The notes below the pieces were generated by a model that was given only the letters and a program-made list of their open reading frames with translations, did not search any database and was not told the origin of the DNA. Shown here piece after piece: positions 1 through 11,707 of a stretch of 64,000 nucleotides of DNA. Within the stretch, counting starts at the first letter, position 1, and each line of letters opens with the position of its first letter. The stretch is from Leptoclinus maculatus (Eukaryota; Chordata; Actinopteri; Perciformes; Stichaeidae): NCBI GenBank assembly GCA_032191485.1, contig JAVDOI010000011.1, forward strand, positions 16,660,617-16,724,616. Reading direction: 5' to 3'. A program made the position numbers and the translations under genes.

Positions 1-212
1 CTGCTTTTCCAAGAAAAATATGAATGATATTGATATAGTACAAGCTAATTTACTACTTTTTCTTCACTGTTGAATGTCATAATACATCAAATACTTCGCT
101 GATCTACTGGGGGACATAATGTTAGATTGTCATTGTTGCATCTTTAAGATGTTTTCCATGTCTACTGTACTTGATAGAAAGACTCATTTTACTTCCGCCC
201 TCTGTGGTTAAC

Positions 213-223
213 GGTCACGTGAT
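213..223. promoter_or_regulatory. CLEAR-type E-box in atp6v0e1 promoter
   Basis: The sequence reads GGTCACGTGAT, which contains the palindromic core TCACGTGA about 110 bp upstream of the atp6v0e1 start codon. GTCACGTGAC is the CLEAR consensus bound by TFEB/TFE3, which drive lysosomal and V-ATPase genes. The motif match is seen directly. Its use in this gene is inferred from its place in front of a V-ATPase subunit. No TATA box stands out nearby. Confidence 0.55.
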
Positions 224-330
224 ACGTGCTCTCTGTCGCACTGTGGATCCCGTCTGGCAGCTGGACTCTACTGAAGTCGTCTAAAGTTTGTGCTTCGGAG
301 TTATTGTTGGTTTTAAAGACAAACAGCAGC

Positions 331-1870
331 ATGGCGGACCTCGGTTTTGTGATCGCTATGTCCGTGGTGACTCTGTTTTGGGGCATTGTTGGAGGAGTGG
401 TGCCCTGGTTTATCCCCAAAGGACCCAACAGAGGGTGAGTTTGTTAGCTTCACTTTAGCTAGTTAGCCAAGTAAAGTTTGTAATGCTATGTTGTCCCGTG
501 ACTCGTTGGATACAAAACAATGCAAGTAGCTGCACCGTGTACACAGTGGCGATACTTTTTAGAAACTATTTCTCAACGTTACTTGAACAATTGTATGAAA
601 TGTAAACCTTGTGGGCGAACTGAACTCGCTACTCAGTAAAAGTAAGCGTTAGCTAACTGAAGCCAATTTGACAGCCACCTGTTACCTCTTTTATTCTGGG
701 GTTATTGACACATGGCTACTACAAATCTATGCTGTCTATTCGCATATATTTAGATCAAGAGTAAATATACTCCATCTCTGGAAAATGAGCAGAATGAAAC
801 TTCCCTTATTTGCCTGTTTGTCACTCGCATCACGAGATCAAGCTGTTAACAGCCTGTGATGCGTTTCAAACCCATGTATAGTCTCTAGATGTTAAGTTCA
901 CCACTTTTAAATGTTCCTCCTCTTCCCACAGAGTGGTTGTCACGATGCTGGTGCTGACTGCGGTTTGCTGCTACCTGTTGTGAGTATCATCATCCTGGAA
1001 ATGTACCAGGATTTATTTAACACTATGTTGTGACACATGTTTACCAATAACACATATTTAATCAGGTGTATAATATATATATATATATATCACTGAAATG
1101 ATCACGATTAATCCATTTATATACAATTTATTGCCATTTATTTGGATAATAATTAACTTTAATCATTTAAGTAGTTTGACAAGCAAACATGACAAACTTT
1201 ATAAATGTAACTACTTGCTGCTTTTCTTTGTCTTATTGATTCATTTTGGATTTTGGACTGTTGAAGATGTTGCCTTTAGAAAATTGTACTGGGCATTATT
1301 TTCTAACATTATTTTAGTTTGCACCATAAATAATAAAACAGTACACAAGTGGATGTTCATTTGTAAAGCTGACACCATGGAGATAATTGTTTGTCCTCCT
1401 TTACTCCATATTAATGTGTGCATTAGTGTCATAATACAATAAAGCTCGTCATTGCGGTTAGTACATCCTTTTAGTAGTTCTGTCTTGTGATAAGTTATTT
1501 ATATTCACAATTATGGTGCACTATGGTGTCATGTTGCATGTGAGATGGACAAAAGAGCACAGCAGAGACAAAGTATTGTTGGAGCCAAGTGAAGTTATTT
1601 TCCCGAAGGCCCACAGTTTGATGTTGAAAATATGGGCCTAAATTCAGAATTGGCTTTTTTTTTTTTAGAGAGAATATGAAATTGAGCTTTAAAAGGTGTG
1701 TTTTAAACTGCACAGTTTTGTTGCAGAGTTGTTTTGTATCGACACACGTGATCTTAATATCCTATCTGTCCATCAGCTGGTTGATAGCGATTCTGGCCCA
1801 GCTGAACCCACTGTTTGGACCCACTCTGTCCAATGACACCATCTGGTACCTGAACTACCACTGGCAGTAA
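331..1870 (+). CDS. atp6v0e1: V-type proton ATPase subunit e1, three coding exons
   Basis: This encodes the small hydrophobic subunit e of the membrane V0 sector of the proton-pumping V-ATPase, found in endosomes, lysosomes and Golgi. Coding exons are 331-434, 932-979 and 1777-1870. All introns are GT-AG and the joined frame gives 81 aa, the usual length for the family. Two membrane segments are visible (about residues 7-27 and 36-57), and the segment between carries the family signature VPWFIPKGPNRG. The second half contains WLIAILAQLNPLFGP and the C-terminus IWYLNYHWQ, both typical of subunit e. The start is the first ATG of the frame. A possible 3' UTR intron follows the stop (donor near 1905, acceptor near 2040). 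The gene lies about 0.9 kb upstream of bnip1 on the same strand. The isoform call (e1 rather than e2) rests on synteny with bnip1 and nkx2-5. Confidence 0.95.
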
Positions 1871-2394
1871 TTTACTCTTCCAGGACCTCTTCCTGACCAT
1901 GCAGGTAAACCTCCTCCTCTGAAAGACATTTGATGTTGTGCCTTTTATACCGCTCATAGACTGTACTTACACGTAGCCTGTAGATAATGTATGATTATTG
2001 TTTGTTTTTCTAAATCTTTGTTTATTGTAACTTCTGCCAGCAGGTGGGGGACCTGACACGGCTGCAGACCAATAGATGTTTCTTCTAATTTCATGCAGAG
2101 ATCATTCCTTCTGAATCGCCTTAAACTCAGACCCCTGTGTGATTACTGAGTGACGCCCACACTGGTGCCTTGTACAAAAAATGTTTTCCCAAAGGACTTC
2201 TGAGAGATCTCACTGAACGTGCTTTACGTTAATTTAAAACGACCTTGTTGTTTGGTTTATATGTTGTGTATATCCTGTTTATTGTTATTGTTAATATGAA
2301 TGGCCGTGCCTCATGATGTGTGTTTGATGTGATCTAGTTTTGTCTCATAATATTAGTGATGGATGTAATACATTTGGTAGTTGTTAATAATAAA
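1871..2394 (+). terminator. atp6v0e1 3' UTR and poly(A) signal
   Basis: The region is non-coding after the atp6v0e1 stop. A canonical AATAAA lies at 2389-2394, so cleavage would fall about 15-25 bp later, leaving roughly 400 bp to the bnip1 start codon. A GT at 1905 after CCATGCAG and an AG near 2040 could bound a UTR intron. That part is a guess from splice-site form only. Confidence 0.55.
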
Positions 2395-2802
2395 CCAATA
2401 ATCAACACCATTGGTCCGTAACTTTTGTCATTTGTGTTGCCTATTATATGCGCTCATGATGTTTACCTTTTAAGTGTTGACTGTTAGGACTTCACTTTCC
2501 TAGTCAGTAATGTCATTGTAGATATGAACATTTGTCATTATGTTGACATGTAAAGATGTATGCATTTTATTACCATATATGTCATTATTAGGCTGTTGGG
2601 AGTTCTTTATTTCAGACTGCATATAAAATACGTTCAATTATTTATTGTTTTATATAGAGAATTTTATTTATTTATTTTATTCAGGCTGGTTTGTTTTTAA
2701 TAGCAGAAAATGTAACTGTTCGGTTTGTATGGACAAAGTTGACAGTCGACGTTCAAAACAGGCTTCCTGCTTTCCGTAGTTTGAGCCGACTACCTTGGCA
2801 AA

Positions 2803-5157
2803 ATGGCGTCCTCAGATGTCCACGTCCGAATATGTGAACAAGAAATACTCAAATATGACCTGGAAATCAAAGCGCTCATCCAGGTGCGAGTATTTATTTG
2901 GTAAGATTACTTACCGCCACCTCGAGACACGCTGCTGTTTGAGCTTGTCATTCAAAGGAATCGTGTTGTTGTCTGATAGCGTTCGTGCTACCCGGTCCCA
3001 GCTGCAGGCAGCCGGTGTACCGGCAGCTCGAGCCGCTCTCTCAGGATGAGCCGCCGCTATCAGCAGAGCAAAAGTGCCGCAGCGTATCTCTGAAATGTGC
3101 CTAATGTCCTCACTGATAAGGTAATTGTACCAAGTGGGAAATCAAAACTGCCAGTAAAAGAAGAGGAAAACCGGACTGACGTCACCAGTGTCGTAAATTG
3201 GCTGTAATTAAAGTTTACGTTATTTAATTATGTCAGTGGGAGATGATTCATATTTAAACTGATTTCCAGTAGGATCAACGATAACACTAATATTTACCAC
3301 GCTTGATTAGGCTTTTCCCACTAATTATTATATTATATATATATTGTGTATTTATAATAATTGAGTTCCCACTGATGCTTTTCATGACTGATTTAGCCAC
3401 TTAACGGTAATCGATTGACGATAATTAAGACACACTTTGATAATCAGTTAATGGTTGAAAGTAATTGTTCAAGCAAAAATACAAAATATGTACTCACCCT
3501 TTTCTCTATTATATATAATTTTAAATCAAATCGTTTTTGAACTGTTCTTTAGGGGAAGAAACAAGGCCTCTTTGGACTGTGGGAAATTGATAATGCAAAT
3601 GATCATTGCAGGCCTAGAGTTGATTTATTTTCTGAGTACATTTGGTGTCCCATGTGGACAGATTATTGCCACCTAACAGAATGATGCACCTCTTGCTTAC
3701 AGAGTCCCAATGGTAGTTCACTGTAACTGTGCAGCATGTCGACACCACTAACCTCACCTTACAGTGACAATAAAAACATAGATGCACGTGTCTTTCTCAT
3801 CCTTGTCTTGATGTCTCACCAGGACGTCACTGAGTGCTCAGGCCCTCAAAGCAAGCTGACCGAACTGAACGCAGACGTGAAAAAGAGTTTCCACAATCTC
3901 AGGTTGCGGATTCAGGTAAGAACTCTTTTTTTTTTTTTTTTTTTAAATGTCTCGGCAAACGCAACAAAACCCCATTATGGGCTGTGCATCAACCACTTTC
4001 AATGATAATCAATAGCTCAGAAAACATTTGTGCCACTTTTACAGGATTTTGAGCAGATAGCTATGGAGCAAGACAAAGAGTCAGACAAGCAAGTGCTGAT
4101 CAGTCAGGTAGAGGGACACAGGAAACAGATGCTGAGGTAACGTCTATACCTTTTAAATATGTTGCTACTCCCTGACTTGTATAAATGTGAACTGTTGTCA
4201 CATTTCTGAGTTGATAATACTGCCAGACTGGTGGGATAGAAGCATGTGCAAATTGCCAGCTTAAACTTGCATAATGTCTACTTAATGAAAATGTTCATAC
4301 ATATTATTTATGTCTGTTTTTGCAGTAACCAGACAGGTTGGAGGAAAGCCAACCTGTCCAGCAAACTGTCCATAGACAATATGGAAAAGCAGGCACTTCT
4401 TAATGGAGCTGGTGTGAGGCAGAGGTGAGCGGATGTGTGCTATACTTCCTCTTCAATGAGATGCAGTCAGAGACGGGGATCAGCTTAATGTCTTGGCAAA
4501 GTATTTTCGGAACAACAAACCAAATCCTCTCAAAGTTGTATTTAGAAAAGTGCATTGTTTTTACATCCTTCTAGTCCTTTTTTATATAGAATACATTAAT
4601 TTAGTTCTCGGACTTCTATAGTTGTATCTGCTGTCTTGTTCTCAGGAAGATGACCAAAGAGGGCCTGGCCCAGACCACCAGTGACATTACAGAGAATCTC
4701 ATGAGCATCAGCCGGATGATGGCGCAGCAGGTTCAGCAGAGCGAGGAGACCATGACGTCACTAGGTTGGTGAAGGAAACACCTGATGTACAGACTGTGTT
4801 AACACTGTGTTGCCTGCAGTGGATGCATACTCTAGGTTGGGGGTAAAAACCTCATGGCCACCGACTTTAGAAGACTCAAAAGGATTTACAGATTTGATGT
4901 TAATGCACACAGTCTTAAATGTCTATCCATTTATGTTGACTGTGTATGTCTTCTTCGCAGCAACCTCCTCGAGGACAATCCAAGAGACCAATGAGGAGTT
5001 TAAGACCATGACGGGGACCATCCAGCACGGGAGGAAACTCATCACCAAGTACAACCGCAGAGAGCTCACTGATAAACTGCTCATCTTCCTGGCGATCGCC
5101 CTCTTCCTCGCCACAGTTCTCTACATCCTCAAGAAGAGACTGTTCCCCTTCCTATAG
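2803..5157 (+). CDS. bnip1: Vesicle transport protein SEC20 / BNIP1, six exons
   Basis: BNIP1 (Sec20) is an ER-resident Qb-type SNARE that works with syntaxin 18, USE1 and SEC22B in Golgi-to-ER retrograde fusion. It also binds BCL2-family proteins. Exons are 2803-2883, 3823-3915, 4045-4136, 4326-4424, 4646-4764 and 4961-5157, all with GT-AG introns. The joined frame is 226 aa, close to the 228 aa of human BNIP1. The N-terminus reads DVHVRICEQEI. The middle has conserved QDKESDKQ and WRKANLSSK. The SNARE region (about residues 130-195) carries SRMMAQQVQQSEE and ITKYNRRELTDKLL. A C-terminal membrane anchor spans about residues 201-218 and the protein ends KKRLFPFL, as in mammals. The ATG sits in AAAATGGCG, a good initiation context. 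A retrieval HDEL, as in yeast Sec20, is absent, as expected for vertebrates. Confidence 0.96.
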
Positions 5158-8100
5158 ACCAGGTACCTTTCTGAGGAGCTCTCCCATTACGACACACTGT
5201 ACTTTCCGTGGTCAGCGCAAATGATTTTAAACAACCCCGACTGCCGCATGTCATATTACACACGCATTACACACACCAGCGTCTGCTCGGTGGAATGTGG
5301 ACGGCTCACTCCGCTGAACTTTGACGCCTTCGAGGGTGAAATATTGTCCACAAAGGGTGAAGATAAGCCTCTAGTTCCACGCAGTGTTTTCTTTATTTAT
5401 TGAGAAGGTTTTGGTTCAACATAAAAAGGGAATAATTCATTTTCGTGAGGGGGAAAAAAAAAACGTACGTGTTTGTGACACAAAAATGTGTCAGACATCC
5501 ATCCTTGGTTAGTGTCACAGTGATGCTGTGCATTGCTTTTAATGAAATCAATCATGAGAGGAATGGACGACACATAATCATTTATTTTTTACATTCCTGT
5601 GGAAGATATTAGTACGGTTTTGTTTTAATGGCCATACAGTGTGTGTGTGTGTGTGTGTTTGTGTGTTTTTGTTATAACAGCATTTCATTCTTAAGTACTG
5701 AAATTAATTCTTAGACACCTGAAATATTCTCTTACCTTACTTCAGATGTTGTCGTGACAGCTCATAATGTGCTGAATGCAGTAAAACTCATCTCATAAGA
5801 AGAATCTCTAAGCAAACAGAATTTCAGTGGAATCTGATGATCACTAAACAAAGTGCCGCTATTCATTTCAGTTCAACAAGCTTTTATTGGCCTGCATGTC
5901 ATTTAAGCAACGTTGTCGTAGTGTATTACTATTAATCAACAGTACTGTTAAATGTCCCAATATTGAGGACGTATATTGTGGGAAACATATTAGAATATAT
6001 TCCTCTATGTTCCTTACTAACAGATGTTTTAACCAAACTGTTTTTCATCACCTGATATCATTAATTAACTGTGCACATGATGTACAAGCACTTTGTTTAA
6101 TTGTTATTTATAAGGTTTAATGTGAAGTATAATTTATTACAGCATTATAGTGACTTAATGCTACTTATTACAAATAGAATATTAAAATAGCTTTTATCTT
6201 TGAATACAAGCCCTTCTGCAGTCGCTCAGTTTGTTTCACCAGCTGGATAATCAGAGCAGTGTTTCTACTTGTGTGCACTTCATATTGTCCATATGTTCTA
6301 TTCATTTAGCACGCAAACAAAAAAGAAAACAAAATCAAAAATCAAGTGTGCACACCTCCCTCCATCTCTGCCCACGTCAGCGTGGCTCTGGCCTGCAGCG
6401 GAGCAGAAAAGCTCAGAGAAGCAGCCGTGTTCATCACACTGGCAGAGATAGAGCAGCATGCATCCCTGCCTTTCTTCAGATAAGACCCGGAAAAGCAGAT
6501 TATTCCGACCCGTTTCCCCTCTCCCTTTTCCAGTGTGGGTGGAGGGTGAGGGGGGGATATTTTTAGGTCTGTGTGGTGCTGTTATCTGACATCGCCTTTT
6601 CAACACCTCGGAGGAGAGGGTGGCCAGAGGGAGCTATACATGACCTTGCTACCCTCTCTGCAATTGCCTGGCATTGCCATTTTGTTTGATATGTGTTCAT
6701 GTTGATCATCAATAAACATAAAGTCCTCCGGCTTGATGTTTGACATGTTTCTCGACCGTGTGTTGTTTAAAAAGAGATGGGACGAGTGTGGCGTGTGTGG
6801 AGAGACCTGAGAGATGGCTAAGCGTCTCTTACTCCTGCAAAGTGGTGGCAGTTGGGCAGAGCTAGAGTTTATAACTGCACACTTAGACAAGGCATCTGGC
6901 TCTCTGTCAAGCAAATTGGACTATTCTTGCATTTAGCACTGTGATAGTGTCAATCAAGTGTTTGGGTTTGTATCTGGACAAGTGGACTGGGGTCTCAGGG
7001 GGAGCGTAAACTGCCCCACACTGATGCCATAAACAACCAGACAGAATCCCTCCAGCTCCGCATTCATGTAGTCATTTCTACAGCTGAAGGTGTTCAGTTA
7101 TTTATCTGTTATATTCATTATCTGTACGTTCTCACTGTGAGCCCTGTTAAACTTGGTCAATTCTCAAATACATCACAGTAACAATTTAGCAAAGACAGAT
7201 TTTTTTTTCCTTCAAAACAGGAGTCTTTAATAATCAAGTATACTGTTCAAAAATAGATTAATATCTTGGATCAGGTAACATCTTGAATTTGTACAGAGAA
7301 AAGGTCGCTGACTGTCAGGATGGCTTTTGCCAGATTGTATATAAAATGCTTGTACACAAAATACAGTAAATGAAAATCAAAACGTTTGTAGTTTCACTGA
7401 GTTCAAAACAGCATTTCCTCAGCAGAGCTTCACTTAATAACATTTATTGCAGGTCAAGGTCACGGCTCACAGCCATCTCTGTCCCAGCAGCTTTAAACAT
7501 GCGTGTAGAGCGAACACGCGGCTGACAGCGGCTTGTTAAAAGTGTAAACCTTTTACAACCTTTTAACCTTGTTTAAGCATATTGAAGGAAGCTTCCTAAT
7601 AGCCACTTGAACATTTTAACCAGACACAAACCACATGAGGGCCGACAGATTTTATGGTCCAGTTCAACCATTATGTGACCGTAGTTCACTATGACATATT
7701 ATATACTTTTACTTTATATATTTAATATTTTCTTTTATGATTTAGGGATTGAAAGTCAGAGGCAAATTATTATGTTAAACAATTTAAATTATTAGGATTA
7801 AATAGTTGCATGTCAGCAATATTGACAAATAATAATAATAACCTTATAGAATTAATAATTTTAGTCTTAATTTACAATTGGTTGCATTTTTCATCGTAGC
7901 CCACTGAAAACACTGTCTGATTTTTAAAAGTAAAATATTTAGCCATTGTGTGAAGGAAAAAAAAGCATTAATAAAATGATTTTAGTTGACATTTTAAATT
8001 GACATAAGAACTGTGTTTGCCAACTAGGCTTTTTTTTTTGCTAATGTCACTGAAATAAATACAAATGTAGATCATTCAATTGTGCTGATAACTAAAACAA

Positions 8101-8237
8101 AAAACTACAAAAAGTAAATAATTAAATATAAGAGTAGTTACACAAACTCCGCAAAGTCTTGGCACAATGAAAAAAAAATGCATGCAGTCATAAAATAATC
8201 CCGTTAAACTGAATAGGGAGCACACGTGTTTAATAGT
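5158..8237. other. Convergent 3' flanks of bnip1 and nkx2-5
   Basis: No coding sequence is recognised here. The left part should hold the bnip1 3' UTR. An AATAAA lies at 6711-6716 and a short (TG)n at 5639-5658. The right part should hold the nkx2-5 3' UTR on the minus strand. The first minus-strand AATAAA after its stop (TTTATT on the plus strand) is at 7443-7448, giving a 3' UTR near 0.8 kb. The DNA from 7600 to 8200 is strongly AT-rich. Short open frames at 6231-6914 overlap on both strands and have no recognisable protein. Confidence 0.5.
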
Positions 8238-9691
8238 TTACCATGTCCTAATGCCATGTAACGAAGACACACCATTACTGGAGGAAAATGTGTTCTGCAC
8301 ATTATTCAGGTCCCCTACCCCAAAGTTCATGTAATTCCCGTTGCTGGACGATCCTTGCATTGTTTGCATTGTGCCTGCAGGATAATTACACGCATAGTTT
8401 GTGTTGCAGCTGGGGCCGGTGTAGTTACTGAAGGCTGGATAGTTGTTATAAGAGAAGTGGCTGATGTGACCCATACCGTAGGAGGGGTTGTACGTGGCTG
8501 TGTCTCCCGCCAGGCAAGGCTTCCCGTCCCGCACCAGCACCGGCACCGACACTCTCCTGGGCGGCGGCAGGGACACCATCTCCAGGCTCTGGTCCTGCCT
8601 CTGCCGCTTGCACTTGTACCTCCTGTTCTGGAACCAGATCTTCACCTGGGTCGGGGTGAGTTTGAGCGCCCCAGCTAGGTGGTCTCTCTCCGGGGCGGAC
8701 AGGTATCGTTGCTGCTTGAAGCGGCGCTCCAGCTCGTACACCTGCGCCTGCGAAAAGAGCACGCGCGGTTTCCTGCGTCTCCGGGGCTTGGCTCGGTCTG
8801 AGTCGTCGGTTTTTATGTCCTCCGTGGCCTCGGTCGGAGGACTGAACTCCTCTGATCACACCAGACAGAAAGAAAGGATGAAAAATACATATATCTGCAA
8901 AAGATGCTTGTTAACAAAGGGGCTGGATGGATATTTATTTTCATCACTAGGGCTAGAGCTATGTTTACTATACTGCTGACCAATAATAATAATAGTAGTA
9001 GCCTATATAATATGTTGTAACATATTACTTAGCCTATGGTTAATTTGTGCCAATGTTAATAATTCAGTTCCCTTGGCCGCACATGATGCATTCAATGTGC
9101 TTTGGAAAATAAATCTAGCAGGCCTACAAGAAACCTATAACCATAAACTCAACTTTTATATATTTTTTAACTTTGAAAACATCCAGTTTCAAAGCCTGTT
9201 TTATATAAGAGTGTCTCTTGTATGAATGCTTATTGCTTTAGTGGAGTTGTTGCATCTGATGCGTTTCGCACAAATCAAAAGAGCACGAGCTTGTGGGCCT
9301 CACTTCTGCACCGGCCTGCAAAATCAAATTGTGTCCTCAGCTCACCTTTTCTACGTTTCGCCGCAAACGCGTCTGATTCCCCATCCTTAACTATATCCAT
9401 CTCCATGAGGGATTTCCCATAAAAGGCAGTGGCGAAGTTGAGTGCATTGCCTCTGCCGGCTCTGGAGTCGTGGAGGTCTTCTGCAAACAGCGAGGCGGCG
9501 GCGGACGACATGTCCCGGAAAGGCTCCTGCTTCAGGCGGGCCAGCATGCAGGAGGAGGAGGTCGGCACGGTGCAGCAGTCCATACGAGAAGAAACGTCCA
9601 GAGAAGACACCGTAACGTCATGACTCTGCTCCAGGTTTAATATATCCTTTACAGAGAAGGGAGTGGACGTGCTGCTGGGACTGGGAAACAT
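8238..9691 (-). CDS. nkx2-5: Homeobox protein Nkx-2.5, two exons
   Basis: NKX2-5 is the NK2-class homeodomain transcription factor that specifies heart muscle, acting with GATA4 and TBX factors. Minus-strand exons are 9691-9346 and 8851-8238 with a GT-AG intron of 494 bp. The product is 319 aa, near the usual 310-325. The N-terminal TN (tinman) motif is at residues 12-21 (FSVKDILNLE). The homeodomain is at about 141-200, with VKIWFQNRRYKCKR and tyrosine at homeodomain position 54, which marks the NK2 class. The NK2-specific domain follows at about 212-228 (RRVSVPVLVRDGKPC). The C-terminus is GIRTW, like the conserved GIRAW end. The true start is the ATG at 9691-9689. The open frame continues two codons upstream to a TTG, which is not a credible start. 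The intron sits just before the homeodomain, as in other vertebrates. Confidence 0.97.
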
Positions 9692-10290
9692 TGCCAAGAA
9701 CTGGAAAAAAAAAATCTATTAACCTGTCATAGGACGTAACAAAGAATACGTCAACAAACTCCCTCTCCTTCCTGGCAATATTTACTGGATTTAAGTATTA
9801 GTTTGGTGGAGCAGACTGATCTTGAGTGAAGTGTGCATTTTGAATGTCAACCCTGTCTCCAAACTTTTTTCTTGGCCTCCCTCTCCTCCTGGTGACGCGG
9901 AGAGGGAGGGATGAGCCAGTGGGACACTCTGCATGGAGCCACTGGTACTACTCCCATTTCGTGACGTAAAGTAATGTCTGGTACATATATACATCTACAT
10001 GCGTTCAATCACCAAATGTACCAGCCCAGACCAAATTACTCTCTTTCCAAAGCAAATTAACTTGTTAGAAGCATTTGCTAAATCAGCTTGATCCTGGTGG
10101 AAATATAATCATGCATTGTTTGAGGATAGACTTGTTTCAAAAACTTCATAAATTGAGTGGAACTTAATAAATATCTTTTTAGATTAATATATTTCAGTTT
10201 TCCAGTCATTACGCACAATGCAAATGCGTTTACAGTCAATTATACAAGCCCAGCCTTTAGACGGATGTTTACACACACATTCAAGTAGCA
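9692..10290 (-). promoter_or_regulatory. nkx2-5 proximal promoter region
   Basis: This is the DNA directly upstream of the nkx2-5 start codon, read on the minus strand. A TATA-like TATATATGTAC lies at about 9981-9990 and a CRE-like TGACGTAA at 9962-9969. Both are about 280-300 bp upstream of the ATG. The motifs are seen. Their use as core promoter is inferred and the transcription start cannot be placed from sequence alone. Confidence 0.35.
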
Positions 10291-10301
10291 AGAGAAATGA
10301 T

Positions 10302-11603
10302 TTATCTAACTCCGTGAACATCAACGATCTATAATAGCGACCAATTAGTCAAAACGTGCATCATTTAGGGCACTGGGAGGAAATACAAAAGGGCTAGATG
10401 CGTCTGATAAGCTTGGTCGTGCGCGTGCGTGTGTTTGGGGGGTGTCGGCCCGTCCCTCATCCGATGGGAAACGGAGCAGACGAGCGCCAAGAAAGAGGGG
10501 AGCAGACAACAGGTTTTGGGTCCCTCAACACGGAACCTGAAACCAGGAGCGACACACTCTGCTGTCTGCCTCCAAGAGATTCTGGAGCCACTGTCTGCGT
10601 TATCAGGACGTGATAACAGACGACAACAAACCTGCACACACACACACTCCCACCCACGCTGCAGGCCCTAAAGCGGTGTCATATATGACACCCACGTTTT
10701 TAAACCGATAAAACAGCCCAATTTTATTGCTTTTACGCTTTTGATTTAGCAAATTTCACTAACTTCTTGTTCAATTCCAAGAGCAATCAGCTGTCAATTC
10801 CACTGGAAAAAAAAAGAAACTTATCTCGCTTCCTTGCATTCGTGCATTCTTCATAGTTAAGTGATATATTGTAAAATGAATCATGCAATCAATAAAGTAT
10901 GGATTAGAAATGACAAAGCATAACTAATTTCGCCGGACGGTATTACAACTGTGCGTAATGACGCGTAACCGACACGTGTTTCCCCCTGCACGGTTGGCAC
11001 TAAACCTGCTATTAATGCCTGTGGAGACGGTCACAGGAGACAGACAGTATTATCGTTTGTTTTATCTACAGCGTTTAGCACAGCCACGGGGTAAATGGGT
11101 CCCCCTGTCTCCGACCCAGCGATGGTGTTTATAGTTTTAAAGACTATTTGTGCGCCTCGAGAGCTGATGAATGGCTGGACGATCTTTCTCAGGCGCAGCG
11201 AGAGTCAACACTGGCCCGGCTCTTGCTGTAATAATTGGCGAAATAAAGTAAACGCACAGGGGAGGGGTTGGAGGGGGGGGGGGACAAAAGACATGAGGAA
11301 AATGTGTTCATCGTGATTGATTTCCACTGCTTTGAGCGGTTTGACTGTAAAGTTTCATTGTGTTCTATTATTATTTTAAAGGGAAATTCAAAAAGATGAA
11401 TCGTCTGGAATGATAAATTATCCACCAAATTGAACACGTCCTCAGTTCTACCGGAGAGTTAACTATTCAGTCAACTGTAAATTGAACATGACAGGTCTGG
11501 CATGTGTTTCATATCCCTAATGCTTCGTCCCGCAGCAGCCCCGCGGTCCCCTTTGACCTGTCTTTCTGCAGCACATCTCCAACTCAGATAAAGCTTCAGA
11601 TAA
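10302..11603. promoter_or_regulatory. GATA-motif-rich candidate nkx2-5 enhancer
   Basis: Several GATA-type sites lie 0.6-1.9 kb upstream of nkx2-5: TTATCT at 10302 and 10821 and 11062, TGATAAG at 10405, an inverted pair TTATCA/TGATAA at 10600-10616, and a direct pair of AGATAA at 11586 and 11598, the latter spaced 12 bp. Mammalian Nkx2-5 has GATA-dependent cardiac enhancers upstream of the gene. The motif positions are read from the sequence. Enhancer function is inferred. The region codes for nothing I recognise. Confidence 0.4.
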
Positions 11604-11670
11604 GGTTGCTTAAAAACTTCCGCTGCACGAACGTGTGGGTATTTTGAGGGTCGGAGTTGGGAGCCTCTCC

Positions 11671-11707
11671 GTGTGTGCGTGTACGCGTGCGCGCGCGTGT
11701 GCGTGTG
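11671..11707. repeat. 37-nt perfect purine-pyrimidine alternation (Z-DNA-prone)
   Basis: Every step alternates purine and pyrimidine, with GT, GC and one AC step and a GCGCGCGC core. CG/CA alternation of this length is a classic Z-DNA-forming sequence. It lies 2 kb upstream of nkx2-5, just beyond the paired GATA sites. Confidence 0.7.

Noticed and set aside
9692..9697. Extension of nkx2-5 by two codons to an upstream start
   Set aside because: The extra codons begin with TTG on the minus strand. The ATG at 9691-9689 fits the conserved MFPSP start of the family.
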